DNA of 21,671 nucleotides from JBKEAR01 sp047972425 (GTDB taxonomy: Bacteria > Pseudomonadota > Alphaproteobacteria > JBKEAR01): positions 1 to 21,671 of the forward strand of contig JBKEAR010000053.1 of the NCBI GenBank assembly GCA_047972425.1, in the 5' to 3' direction. Below the pieces are notes generated by a model that did no database searches, was not told the origin of the DNA, and saw nothing but the letters and a program-made list of their open reading frames with translations. The translations under genes were made by a program, and so were the position numbers. Below are positions 1 through 6,698 of this stretch, one piece after another. Each line of letters begins with the position of its first letter. Position 1 is the first letter of the stretch.

Positions 1-2
1 AT

Positions 3-182
3 AAAAGAAAGGATACGCAAGAAATGATTAAAAAAGCAGGGCATATATTACTGTTTTTACCTCCTTACTCCCCTGACTTTAACCCAATTGAAAAAAAATG
101 GGCACAACTGAAGAAGATGAAAAGAAAAATATAATGTTCAATTGACGAGCTTTTTAATATCGAATCATTTTATTCGGGATAG
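3..182 (+). pseudogene. IS630-type transposase, 3' remnant with internal stop
   Basis: The frame beginning at base 3 encodes the C-terminal end of a DDE transposase. It contains LPPYSPDFNPIEKKWAQLK, the signature around the last catalytic Glu of IS630/Tc1-like enzymes. A TAA at 132-134 ends this frame, but the same frame continues with plausible protein (SIDELFNIESFYSG) to a TAG at 180-182, so the TAA may be a nonsense mutation. The 5' part lies outside the window, so whether the rest is intact is unknown. No terminal inverted repeat could be recognised downstream. The element sits just upstream of the riboflavin operon promoter. The family call is firm; the pseudogene call is an inference. 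Confidence 0.8.
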
Positions 183-214
183 GCTATAAATATCATATTT
201 TCGTGTTTCCCAAA

Positions 215-240
215 AAGTCAAAGGATATTTCCTTTGACTT
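215..240. terminator. 11-bp perfect hairpin between transposase and rib promoter
   Basis: AAGTCAAAGGA (215-225) and TCCTTTGACTT (230-240) pair perfectly around the loop TATT. No clear T-run follows on the plus strand, so it is at best a weak terminator for transcripts leaving the transposase remnant. It could also be an end-related palindrome of the mobile element. The right arm contains the putative -35 hexamer of the rib promoter. Confidence 0.4.
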
Positions 241-262
241 ATTGTGCATGTGAACTTATATA
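234..262 (+). promoter_or_regulatory. Candidate promoter of the riboflavin operon
   Basis: TTGACT (234-239) is followed after 17 bases by TATATA (257-262), inside an AT-only stretch. This would start RNA near 269-270, just ahead of the first paired base of the FMN riboswitch at 278, which is the expected geometry. The -10 matches consensus at only four positions, and alternative registers exist in the same AT run. Confidence 0.4.
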
Positions 263-277
263 TATTTTATTAATAAA

Positions 278-401
278 CTCTTCGGGGCAGGGTGGAATTC
301 CCTACCGGTGGTTATAGTCCACGAGCGCTTACAATTTTGTAAGGTCAAGCAGAAGCTGCGTAATTCAGCTACCGACGGTCATAGTCCGGATGATAGAAGA
401 G
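278..401 (+). promoter_or_regulatory. FMN riboswitch aptamer (RFN element)
   Basis: The conserved RFN blocks are present in order: TTCGGGGCAGGGTG (281-294), AATTCCCTACCGG, TTATAGTCCACGAGCG, then AGCAGAAGCTG, TAATTCAGCTACCGACGG and CATAGTCCGGATGATAGAAG. The closing P1 stem is CTCTTC (278-283) with GAAGAG (396-401). RFN elements bind flavin mononucleotide and switch off riboflavin genes. The next genes are ribD, ribE, ribBA and ribH, which fits this role exactly. Confidence 0.97.
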
Positions 402-548
402 GCTTTGATAGCAATGCGTTTTGCTTAAAATAGGGGGAATCCGTATTTTAAGTAAATGATGCATATATACGCCTATTGTGCCGTTTGGTTATGGGCAAAT
501 TAAAGTCTTTATGTCGTTTTAAGCCTCGGGATGATACGAGGTTTTTTT
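399..548 (+). terminator. FMN riboswitch expression platform: antiterminator and terminator
   Basis: The terminator is CCTCG (524-528), an 8-base loop, CGAGG (537-541), and seven T (542-548); A521-A522-G523 can add weak pairs with the first T bases. GAGGCTT (399-405) is the exact complement of AAGCCTC (521-527). Bases 399-401 of that segment also belong to the P1 stem. With FMN bound, P1 forms and the terminator is free to fold; without FMN, 399-405 can capture the terminator's left arm. Between them lies another hairpin, CTTAAAATA (424-432) with TATTTTAAG (444-452). The pairing is seen directly; the switching is inferred from known FMN riboswitches. Confidence 0.85.
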
Positions 549-1670
549 ATGCACGCAATTTATATGCAACAAGCCATTACCCAAGCCTTAAAAGGCCAAG
601 GCCATTGTGCGCCTAACCCCATGGTTGGTTGCGTTTTGGTTAAAGATGGCCAGATTATCGGCCAAGGTTATCATCATGCTTATGGTAGGTCTCATGCCGA
701 GCGCGATGCGTTGCAAAATATTCCACCCCAAGATACTCAAGGGGCAACGGCCTATGTAACCTTAGAGCCTTGCAGCCATTATGGCAAACAACCACCCTGT
801 GTGGATGCCTTGATAGAAGCGGGTATCACCCATGTGGTGTTTCCCTTTTGCGACCCCGACCCGAAAGTAAGCGGACAAGGGCTAAAAAAACTGCAACAGG
901 CAGGCATAAAAGTCATATTGGGTGTAATGGCAGAAGATTGTTTTGGTTTGGTGCAAGATTTTATGAAACATCGCATAACCGCATTGCCATTGGTGCGGGC
1001 AAAATGGGCCATGAGCTTAGATGGTAAAATTGCCACCCATACAGGCGATAGCCGTTGGATAAGTGGAACAGAGAGTCGTAAACAAGCCCATATATTACGC
1101 CACCAAAGTCAAGCCATATTGATTGGCGCCCATACATTACGTACCGATAACCCCAAGCTGAATGTGAGGGCAGATATTCATAATCCGTCTTACCCGATAC
1201 CGGTTATTTTAGCTGGTCAAAAAGCTGTTCCGCTAGGTGCCAAAATCTTTAAAAATCCCCAAACTATTCTGATTACGCCCCATAATTATCGGCATAAAAT
1301 CCCACAAAATATTCATCATATCGCCCTTAAAGCCAATGATGATGGTTATATTGACCCCAAAGAATGTTTAAAAGCTTTAGGGCAACAAAAGATTATATCC
1401 CTACTCATTGAGGGCGGGGGCAATTTACTTGCATCTTTTATGCAAAAAGATTGCATTGATGAATATCATGTTTTTGTTGCGCCCAAACTTATCGGCGGCA
1501 AGCAAGCCCCCACAGCCTTTGACGGCCAAGGTTTTGCCCAAATGGCACAAGCGCAAAAGCTGCATTTATGCGCACAAAATATCATGGATAGCGATATTTA
1601 TTTACAATATGAAAGCCAAAATTTTCAGGCTTGGAAAAAGGAGCAAATCGCATGTTTACAGGCATTGTAA
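549..1670 (+). CDS. ribD: Bifunctional riboflavin biosynthesis protein RibD
   Basis: RibD deaminates 2,5-diamino-6-ribosylamino-4(3H)-pyrimidinone 5'-phosphate and then reduces its ribose side chain. The N-terminal deaminase (about residues 1-140) has the zinc motifs SHAE (His49, Glu51) and PCSHYGKQPPC (Cys75, Cys84). The reductase (about 145-360) shows AKWAMSLDGKIA and a late LLIEGGG motif. The 373-residue length is normal. I chose ATG 549 because the longer frame from 531 would start inside the terminator loop. The GAGG at 538-541, in the terminator's right arm, is well placed as its ribosome binding site. First gene of the FMN-regulated operon; its last 19 bases overlap ribE. Confidence 0.95.
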   Translation: MHAIYMQQAITQALKGQGHCAPNPMVGCVLVKDGQIIGQGYHHAYGRSHAERDALQNIPPQDTQGATAYVTLEPCSHYGKQPPCVDALIEAGITHVVFPFCDPDPKVSGQGLKKLQQAGIKVILGVMAEDCFGLVQDFMKHRITALPLVRAKWAMSLDGKIATHTGDSRWISGTESRKQAHILRHQSQAILIGAHTLRTDNPKLNVRADIHNPSYPIPVILAGQKAVPLGAKIFKNPQTILITPHNYRHKIPQNIHHIALKANDDGYIDPKECLKALGQQKIISLLIEGGGNLLASFMQKDCIDEYHVFVAPKLIGGKQAPTAFDGQGFAQMAQAQKLHLCAQNIMDSDIYLQYESQNFQAWKKEQIACLQAL

Positions 1671-2254
1671 AATCGGTAGAGACCGTTATTGAAAATAAAA
1701 TCATGCAGGGTATGCATCGCCTTACCATCACAAAAAATCACCCGAGCCTTAAAGATAGCCAAATAGATGATAGCATTGCCGTTAATGGTGTATGTTTAAC
1801 CATTGTGGCCAAAAATGCAAATGATTTTAGCTTTGATGTTTTACCCGAAACTTTACGTTTAACCAACTTAGGCGCTTTAAAAGAAAATCAGTTAGTGAAT
1901 ATAGAGCCGGCCTTAAAAGCCAACGACCCCATGGGCGGGCATAATGTGCAAGGTCATATAGATGCCAAAGCGCAAATTACCCATATACAGCCCGATGGCG
2001 AGGCCTTAAATATTCACTTTGCTTTAACCCCCCAATTAGCGGCACAAAATATCCCTAAAGGCTTTATTGCTGTTGACGGCATATCGCTCACTTTAACTGC
2101 TGTGGGCAAGGATTATTTTGCAGTGATGCTTATACCCCATACCCAAAAGCAAACTTGCGCCCAATTTTGGCAAGTGGGCGATGATGTGAATATCGAGATT
2201 GATGCCATGGCCAAAATGGTTTTTCATTTTTATCAACAAAGAGAGAATATATAA
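1652..2254 (+). CDS. ribE: Riboflavin synthase, alpha-type
   Basis: Converts two molecules of 6,7-dimethyl-8-ribityllumazine into riboflavin and the pyrimidinedione precursor, the last step of the pathway. The protein starts with the family signature MFTGIV and holds two lumazine-binding repeats of roughly 95 residues each; the repeats carry DSIAVNGVCLT and GFIAVDGISLT, and GGHNVQGHID opens the second. The 200-residue length is typical. The frame can be extended upstream to 1631, but ATG 1652 has AAGGAG at 1637-1642 and gives the canonical N-terminus. It overlaps ribD by 19 bases and its stop shares one base with the ribBA start (TAATG), so translation is probably coupled. Confidence 0.95.
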   Translation: MFTGIVKSVETVIENKIMQGMHRLTITKNHPSLKDSQIDDSIAVNGVCLTIVAKNANDFSFDVLPETLRLTNLGALKENQLVNIEPALKANDPMGGHNVQGHIDAKAQITHIQPDGEALNIHFALTPQLAAQNIPKGFIAVDGISLTLTAVGKDYFAVMLIPHTQKQTCAQFWQVGDDVNIEIDAMAKMVFHFYQQRENI

Positions 2255-3441
2255 TGAACAATATCCAACAAGCTTTAAAAGCTCTACAAAATGGTCGCCC
2301 TGTTTTAATTGTGGATGACCAAAAACGCGAAAATGAAGGCGATTTGGTTATCGCCTGCCAAACCATTACCGAGGCCTCGGCCAATTTTATGGTCAAACAT
2401 AGCTCGGGCATTGTATGCATGGCCACAACGGCGCAGCAATTACAGCGCCTTGGCTTGCCCCAAATAGAAAGCCCACAGCATAAAAGAGACAAACAGGCAA
2501 CCGCTTTTGCTTATTCTTTTGAGGCATCAGCAAATATCACCACAGGCATATCGGCAAAAGATCGGGCGTATTCGCTCCATATCGCCGCCCGGCCTGATGC
2601 CAAAGAAAGCGATATTGTATCGCCGGGGCATTTGTTCCCACTTAAGGCGGCCAAAGGCGGCTTAGATGACCGCCAAGGCCATACCGAAGCCGCCGTAGAA
2701 CTTTGCCAGCTTGCCGGGTTATGGCCATCAGCGGCGATATCGGAGGTGCCAGACGAAAATGGCGATATGCTTAAAGGCGAAAAGCTCACATTTTTTGCTC
2801 AAACTTACAATATTCCCCTTGTGACGACAGCTGAGGTCATTGCCGCTAAAAAAGAAAATAAAATTTTAGTACAACTAGAGGCACAAAGCATGTTGCCCAC
2901 AAAATTCGGTAATTTTCATATTCAGATTTGGCGCGAGGGTAAAAAAGAGCATATTGCAATCATTAAAGGCGATGTGAAAGACAAGCAAGATGTGTTGGTA
3001 CGCATGCATAGCCAATGTTTAACGGGTGATGTTTTTGGCAGCAAAAAATGCGATTGCCAAAGCCAGTTGCACCAAGCTTTAAGCCTAATAGAAAATGTAG
3101 GGCAAGGGGTTGTATTATGGCTGCGCCAAGAGGGTCGTGGTATTGGCCTTGCCAATAAAATCAAAGCCTATGCCTTACAAGAGCAAGGTTTAAATACGGT
3201 AGAGGCCAATAAAAAGCTTGGTCTTCCGGCCGATAAACGTAGCTATAAGAGCGCTGCGGAAATTTTACAGGCTTTGGGTATAAAATCAGTCAAACTTATA
3301 ACCAATAATCCCAATAAATTACAGGCGTTAGAGGCGCATTATCAAGGGGCGGTTCGCCACATGCCCAGCTATGGCGAGCGTACCAAAGAAAATGCGGCTT
3401 ATTTAGATGTTAAAAAAGAAATCTTGGGTCATTTATTATAA
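2254..3441 (+). CDS. ribBA: DHBP synthase / GTP cyclohydrolase II fusion RibBA
   Basis: Supplies both starting materials of riboflavin: 3,4-dihydroxy-2-butanone 4-phosphate from ribulose 5-phosphate, and the pyrimidine precursor from GTP. The N-terminal domain (about 1-200) has RENEGD (25-30), DRQGHTEAAVEL (139-150) and the acidic SEVPDENGDM. The C-terminal domain (about 205-395) keeps the zinc cysteines Cys255, Cys266 and Cys268 in SQCLTGDVFGSKKCDCQSQL, plus RQEGRGIGL and TNNPNK. Some alphaproteobacterial RibBA proteins carry a degenerate cyclohydrolase half; here the key residues look intact. It begins with a one-base overlap on ribE. Confidence 0.95.
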   Translation: MNNIQQALKALQNGRPVLIVDDQKRENEGDLVIACQTITEASANFMVKHSSGIVCMATTAQQLQRLGLPQIESPQHKRDKQATAFAYSFEASANITTGISAKDRAYSLHIAARPDAKESDIVSPGHLFPLKAAKGGLDDRQGHTEAAVELCQLAGLWPSAAISEVPDENGDMLKGEKLTFFAQTYNIPLVTTAEVIAAKKENKILVQLEAQSMLPTKFGNFHIQIWREGKKEHIAIIKGDVKDKQDVLVRMHSQCLTGDVFGSKKCDCQSQLHQALSLIENVGQGVVLWLRQEGRGIGLANKIKAYALQEQGLNTVEANKKLGLPADKRSYKSAAEILQALGIKSVKLITNNPNKLQALEAHYQGAVRHMPSYGERTKENAAYLDVKKEILGHLL

Positions 3442-3452
3442 GGAGAAGCCAA

Positions 3453-3875
3453 ATGAAAATAGCTATTATTCAAGCAGGGTGGAATAGCGATATCACAACC
3501 CCCTTAGCAAGTGATGCCCAAAAATTTTTAACCCAAAAAAATGTGGATGTTGATGTATATAAAGTTGCCGGTGCGGTGGAGTTGGCGGTGGCAGCCAAAA
3601 ATATTATCGCCTATACCAATGCAGATGCCGTTATCTGTATTGGTGCGGTGATTTTGGGCGAGACGGACCATTATCATTATGTAGCCAAAATGGCGGCGGA
3701 GGGCATTAATAAAGTGGGTATCGAAACCGGTGTGCCCACCATATTTGGTGTGCTCACTTGCCCCAATAAAAAACTGGCGATGGATCGGGTCGATGGCACC
3801 CATAGCCGTTGCGGTTATGAATGGGCTGAAACTGCTATGGAGATGGCCAATCTTATTGCGAAACTCAAAAAATAG
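3453..3875 (+). CDS. ribH: 6,7-dimethyl-8-ribityllumazine synthase
   Basis: Condenses the RibD product (after dephosphorylation) with dihydroxybutanone phosphate to give lumazine, the substrate of RibE. Visible motifs are VAGAVELAVAAK (residues 38-49), GAVILGETDHYHYV (64-77), whose His73 corresponds to the family's catalytic His, and PTIFGVLT. The 140 residues are slightly short of the usual ~150. The C-terminal helix region reads THSRCGYEWAETAMEM instead of the more common RAG...NKGxEAA pattern, so the phosphate-binding segment is divergent. AGGAG lies ahead of the ATG. It completes an operon encoding all dedicated enzymes except the phosphatase. Confidence 0.93.
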   Translation: MKIAIIQAGWNSDITTPLASDAQKFLTQKNVDVDVYKVAGAVELAVAAKNIIAYTNADAVICIGAVILGETDHYHYVAKMAAEGINKVGIETGVPTIFGVLTCPNKKLAMDRVDGTHSRCGYEWAETAMEMANLIAKLKK

Positions 3876-3918
3876 ATTAATATAAGTTGAATAATGACAA
3901 TAATTATAAGAGGAAAAA

Positions 3919-4212
3919 ATGATAACCAGAATCAATAATTACCGTATCACATTAGAACATTTACCCACCGAAGGCGTAGAGATTGAACTCAATGAGCCAT
4001 TAGTCTTTGAGTTTCAGAACCACGATGAAATTTTTACAATCATTGAGCGTATTAAAGCCAAAAAAACTTTTGCCGATGATGAAGAAGCCACACAATTTGC
4101 CCTAGGCTTAAAATTATTTAGCGAAGTGATGCTCAAAAACAAACGCAACCCATTATTCACCGAGCTTAAACCCGCCTTTGGTGAGTTTATGAAAAAGCTT
4201 AAGAGCAGCTGA
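3919..4212 (+). CDS. DUF3861-like small protein
   Basis: A 97-residue soluble protein with no signal peptide or membrane segment. The N-terminal YRITLEHL, the central FEFQNHDEIF and the C-terminal ALGLKLFSEVMLKNKRNPLF...PAFGEFMKKLK resemble the uncharacterised DUF3861 family as I remember it; no function is known. AGAGG stands before the ATG. It lies 43 bases after ribH with no terminator between, so it may be the last gene of the FMN-controlled transcript. Its stop codon is inside the left arm of the following terminator. The coding call is firm; the family name is from memory. Confidence 0.75.
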   Translation: MITRINNYRITLEHLPTEGVEIELNEPLVFEFQNHDEIFTIIERIKAKKTFADDEEATQFALGLKLFSEVMLKNKRNPLFTELKPAFGEFMKKLKSS

Positions 4213-4229
4213 TTAATCAGCTGCTTTTT
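4204..4229. terminator. Terminator closing the rib operon, overlapping the stop codon
   Basis: Bases 4204-4225 form a fully self-complementary palindrome (AGCAGCTGAT then its complement) followed by T at 4225-4229, a typical rho-independent terminator on the plus strand. The TGA stop (4210-4212) of the preceding gene is in the left arm. A minus-strand gene remnant ends at 4232, so the palindrome lies between two converging 3' ends and could act in both directions. Confidence 0.85.
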
Positions 4230-4231
4230 GA

Positions 4232-4351
4232 TTAGTGGCCTTCTTTGATAGCATGGAAGTCATAGTTAGAGTGATTAGGTGAGATACCCATTTCGGGGGC
4301 ATGTTGATAAAAATTAAAAAGGAATAATCCTCTCTGAAGAGGGGATAGGCT
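4232..4351 (-). pseudogene. 3' fragment of an unidentified gene
   Basis: On the minus strand a frame of 39 codons is open from 4351 to a TAA at 4234-4232. Its end reads FYQHAPEMGISPNHSNYDFH then AIKEGH, with codon choice like neighbouring genes (GCC, CCC, GGT, GAA). Its stop lies just before the shared terminator, as expected for a real convergent gene. No ATG, GTG or TTG start gives more than 19 residues, and a TGA closes the frame at 4354-4352. I therefore read it as the 3' remnant of a gene cut off by the hairpin-rich DNA at about 4319-4412. I do not recognise the family. Confidence 0.5.
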
Positions 4352-4412
4352 TCACCTGTTTAAATTTACATGCGTTGTATCAAACAATCGTTATTCCTGA
4401 TTAAATCAGGAA
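4319..4412. repeat. Hairpin-rich segment next to the gene remnant
   Basis: GGAATAA (4321-4327) is complementary to TTATTCC (4391-4397), which could close a roughly 77-base domain containing CCTCT/AGAGG and AGG/CCT small hairpins. The right arm also forms a competing hairpin, TTCCTGAT (4394-4401) with ATCAGGAA (4405-4412). No tRNA, known riboswitch or open frame was recognised here. Confidence 0.4.
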
Positions 4413-4490
4413 TCTGATTGAAAGATTTGTGCTTTCGCAGGAAAGACGGTTATATTTATAGAGCGTACACAAACTTTACAGAATAGAGCA

Positions 4491-4680
4491 TAGGAAAACC
4501 AATGGGTTTTCCCTGTCTTGTCAGAGACAAGCCAACTATTTTATTGGCATGCTTTCAGCAACTATTTAGTAGGCATGCTTTCAGCATGACAGAAGGGGAT
4601 TAGGACATACCTTAGTATGTCCGAGTAAGTGGAGTTTGTCCCCTTACCTACTAAATTTATGTATAGGGGCAGAGCCCCAT
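4491..4680. repeat. Mosaic of hairpin modules downstream of prfC
   Basis: Hairpins follow one another: GGAAAACC-AATG-GGTTTTCC (4493-4512); CTTGTC-AGA-GACAAG (4517-4531); ATGCT-TTC-AGCAT (4575-4587); GGACATAC-CTTA-GTATGTCC (4603-4622), enclosed by AAGGGGA/TCCCCTT (4593-4599 with 4639-4645), in turn enclosed by TTTAGTAGG/CCTACTAAA (4565-4573 with 4647-4655); and GGGGC-AGA-GCCCC (4666-4678), ending just before the prfC stop. The last 20 bases (4661-4680) recur exactly at 17531-17550, and the AATG-loop hairpin recurs with a changed stem at 17485-17504. No gene is seen in the stretch 4352-4679. Confidence 0.75.
4533..4584. repeat. 26-bp tandem direct repeat, two copies
   Basis: Units at 4533-4558 and 4559-4584 both begin CAACTATTT and end GGCATGCTTTCAG. 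They differ at three positions in the middle. They lie inside the hairpin mosaic downstream of prfC. Confidence 0.8.
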
Positions 4681-6260
4681 TAAGATAATGTCTTAACAAA
4701 TGTCACCTTAGGGAAAGTTTCGGTGGCATTGTTAAGATGCCAAGCATTACGGGCGAGAAATACGGGGCGCTCCGCATGGTCGTGGGCGGTATCGCCCCGG
4801 TTTTTATCCATAAAGTTTTTAATATCGGCATGTTCTCCTACCAACCATCTTGCGGTATATAAAGGCGAAGGCTCAAAGATTACAGGTACATTATATTCGG
4901 TGCGAATACGATCCGCCATGACATCAAACTGTAAGCTGCCATGGGCGCCAATCACCCAATCGCCTGCCATAACGGGTTTAAACACCCTTGCCACACCTTC
5001 TTCGGCCAATTGTTGTAAAGCTTTGCTTAAATGCTTGGCTTTTAAAGGGTCGCTAGGGCGCACACGCTGTAAAAGCTCGGGCGCAAAGGAGGGTATACCG
5101 GTGAAATGCAACATTTCACCCTCGCATAAGCTATCACCAATGCCCAAATTACCATGATTCGGTATGCCGATAATATCACCGGGAAAAGCTTCCTCGGCCA
5201 CTTCACGCTCATTGGCCATAAACATGGCGGGGCTATGGATGGTTATGGCTTTTTCGGTACGGGAATGTTTGAGCTTCATGCCCTTTTTAAAATGGCCAGA
5301 GCATATACGTACAAAACCAATGCGGTCGCGATGATTGGGGTCCATATTGGCCTGAATACGAAAAACCACGCCATTCACTTTATCTTCGCTGGGTTCTACC
5401 ATGCGCTCCACGGCGGGTTGTGGGCGCGGGGCAGGGGCATATTTGCAAATGCCATCCATAAGCTCTAACACACCAAAGTTGTTGAGGGCGGATCCAAACC
5501 AAACAGGGGTTAAATGCCCCTCTAGATAAAGCCCATGGTCAAACTCGGGGCAAAGTTCCCGTGCCATTTCCACTTCCTCGCGCAGCTTGCTTACCGCCCA
5601 ATCGGGCAAATGTTCATCGAGCTTGGGGTCATTAAGGCCATTGATGGATATGGCACTCTCTTTAATCTCTTGGGGCGATGCTTTGGGTTTCATGAGCAAA
5701 AGTTGGTCGTTAAATAAATCGTAACAACCCAAAAAGTCCTTACCCATGCCTATCGGCCAGCTCGCTGGTACAACATGCAGTTGTAAATCTTGCTCTATTT
5801 GGTCAAGCAGGGTGAAAGGGTCTTGGGCTTCACGGTCAAATTTATTAATAAAGGTTACTACAGGGATATCCCTCATACGAGTAACCTCGAACAATTTTTT
5901 AGTTTGGCCTTCAATACCCTTAGCGCCATCAAGCACCATAATGGCCGAATCCACCGCCGTTAAGGTTCTGTAAGTATCTTCCGAAAAATCCTCGTGCCCC
6001 GGTGTATCAAGCAAGTTTAGCCGGCTGCCGGCATAATCGAAGCTCATTACCGATGTTGCAACCGAAATCCCCCGTTCGCGCTCCACCTTTAACCAGTCCG
6101 AATGGGCACGGCGTTGCTCGCCCCGCGCTTTAACCGCACCAGCCATTTGGATAGCACCCCCAAAATATAGCAATTTTTCGGTTAGGGTGGTTTTACCGGC
6201 ATCGGGGTGAGAAATAATCGCAAAAGTCCGCCTTCTTGCAATCTCTTGGGCAAATGTCAT
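4680..6260 (-). CDS. prfC: Peptide chain release factor 3
   Basis: A translational GTPase that removes RF1/RF2 from the ribosome after peptide release. The 526-residue length is normal. The G domain shows SHPDAGKTT (residues 17-25), DTPGH (85-89) and NKFD (139-142). RF3-specific features include the N-terminal IARRRTFAIISHPDAGKTTL and RERGISVATSVMSFDY. The minus-strand ATG at 6260 follows AAAGG at a suitable distance. It is divergently transcribed from rpmJ across a 219-base spacer. A GGGGC-AGA-GCCCC hairpin of the dispersed repeat family begins two bases past its stop codon. Confidence 0.96.
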   Translation of the reverse strand: MTFAQEIARRRTFAIISHPDAGKTTLTEKLLYFGGAIQMAGAVKARGEQRRAHSDWLKVERERGISVATSVMSFDYAGSRLNLLDTPGHEDFSEDTYRTLTAVDSAIMVLDGAKGIEGQTKKLFEVTRMRDIPVVTFINKFDREAQDPFTLLDQIEQDLQLHVVPASWPIGMGKDFLGCYDLFNDQLLLMKPKASPQEIKESAISINGLNDPKLDEHLPDWAVSKLREEVEMARELCPEFDHGLYLEGHLTPVWFGSALNNFGVLELMDGICKYAPAPRPQPAVERMVEPSEDKVNGVVFRIQANMDPNHRDRIGFVRICSGHFKKGMKLKHSRTEKAITIHSPAMFMANEREVAEEAFPGDIIGIPNHGNLGIGDSLCEGEMLHFTGIPSFAPELLQRVRPSDPLKAKHLSKALQQLAEEGVARVFKPVMAGDWVIGAHGSLQFDVMADRIRTEYNVPVIFEPSPLYTARWLVGEHADIKNFMDKNRGDTAHDHAERPVFLARNAWHLNNATETFPKVTFVKTLS

Positions 6261-6382
6261 GAAAATACCTTTGAATATTTATTTTGTTTGTTAAAAAAGT
6301 AAAAGTGGGTTTAATTTGTCAGAAAATCAAACAAAACACTAGTAATATTTGTTTAAACAGATAAATTTTAAGCAAAAGCTGC

Positions 6383-6411
6383 TTGACTTTTACCATAACA
6401 AGATATATGTT
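6383..6411 (+). promoter_or_regulatory. Candidate promoter of rpmJ
   Basis: TTGACT at 6383-6388 is followed by TATATG (6404-6409, spacer 15) or TATGTT (6406-6411, spacer 17). This would leave a leader of roughly 65 bases before the rpmJ ATG. The rest of the prfC-rpmJ spacer (6261-6479) is AT-rich and holds no other recognisable feature. Confidence 0.45.
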
Positions 6412-6479
6412 TTGCGCTCAATTTAATATTTAGGGCAACGAATGGGACTTGCCCAAAACAAAGAGTAAGGAATAAAAAG

Positions 6480-6605
6480 ATGAAAATTCGTAATTCTCTT
6501 CGTTCGGCAAAAACCCGCGATAAAGATTGCCGCGTTATTCGTCGTAAAGGTCGTACTTACGTGATTAACAAAAAGAATCCACGCTTTAAGGCGCGTCAGG
6601 GTTAA
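6480..6605 (+). CDS. rpmJ: 50S ribosomal protein L36
   Basis: A 41-residue, strongly basic protein beginning MKIRNSL and ending NKKNPRFKARQG, the form of L36 without the full set of zinc-binding cysteines (only one Cys, in DKDCRV). This is the isolated rpmJ type common in alphaproteobacteria, encoded away from the large ribosomal operons. TAAGGA precedes the ATG at 6480. It has its own candidate promoter and terminator, so it is probably monocistronic. Confidence 0.95.
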   Translation: MKIRNSLRSAKTRDKDCRVIRRKGRTYVINKKNPRFKARQG

Positions 6606-6630
6606 GAGAACGATAAGTTTGTGATTATAT

Positions 6631-6661
6631 AGGCTGCTAGGTTATAACTTAGCGGCCTTTT
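6631..6661 (+). terminator. Rho-independent terminator of rpmJ
   Basis: AGGCTGCTAGGT (6631-6642) pairs with ACTTAGCGGCCT (6647-6658) over 12 positions, two of them G-U, around the loop TATA. Four T follow (6658-6661). Confidence 0.88.
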
Positions 6662-6698
6662 GTATGCCTAATAGTTATATGTATAAGGAAATAAGTAA

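Noticed and set aside
531..548. An upstream ATG at 531 extending ribD by six residues
   Set aside because: It lies in the loop of the riboswitch terminator, has no ribosome binding site, and the normal N-terminus begins at 549.
4240..4660. A tRNA, 6S RNA or known riboswitch in the prfC-DUF3861 gap
   Set aside because: Many stems are present but no cloverleaf, no large open bubble and no known aptamer core.
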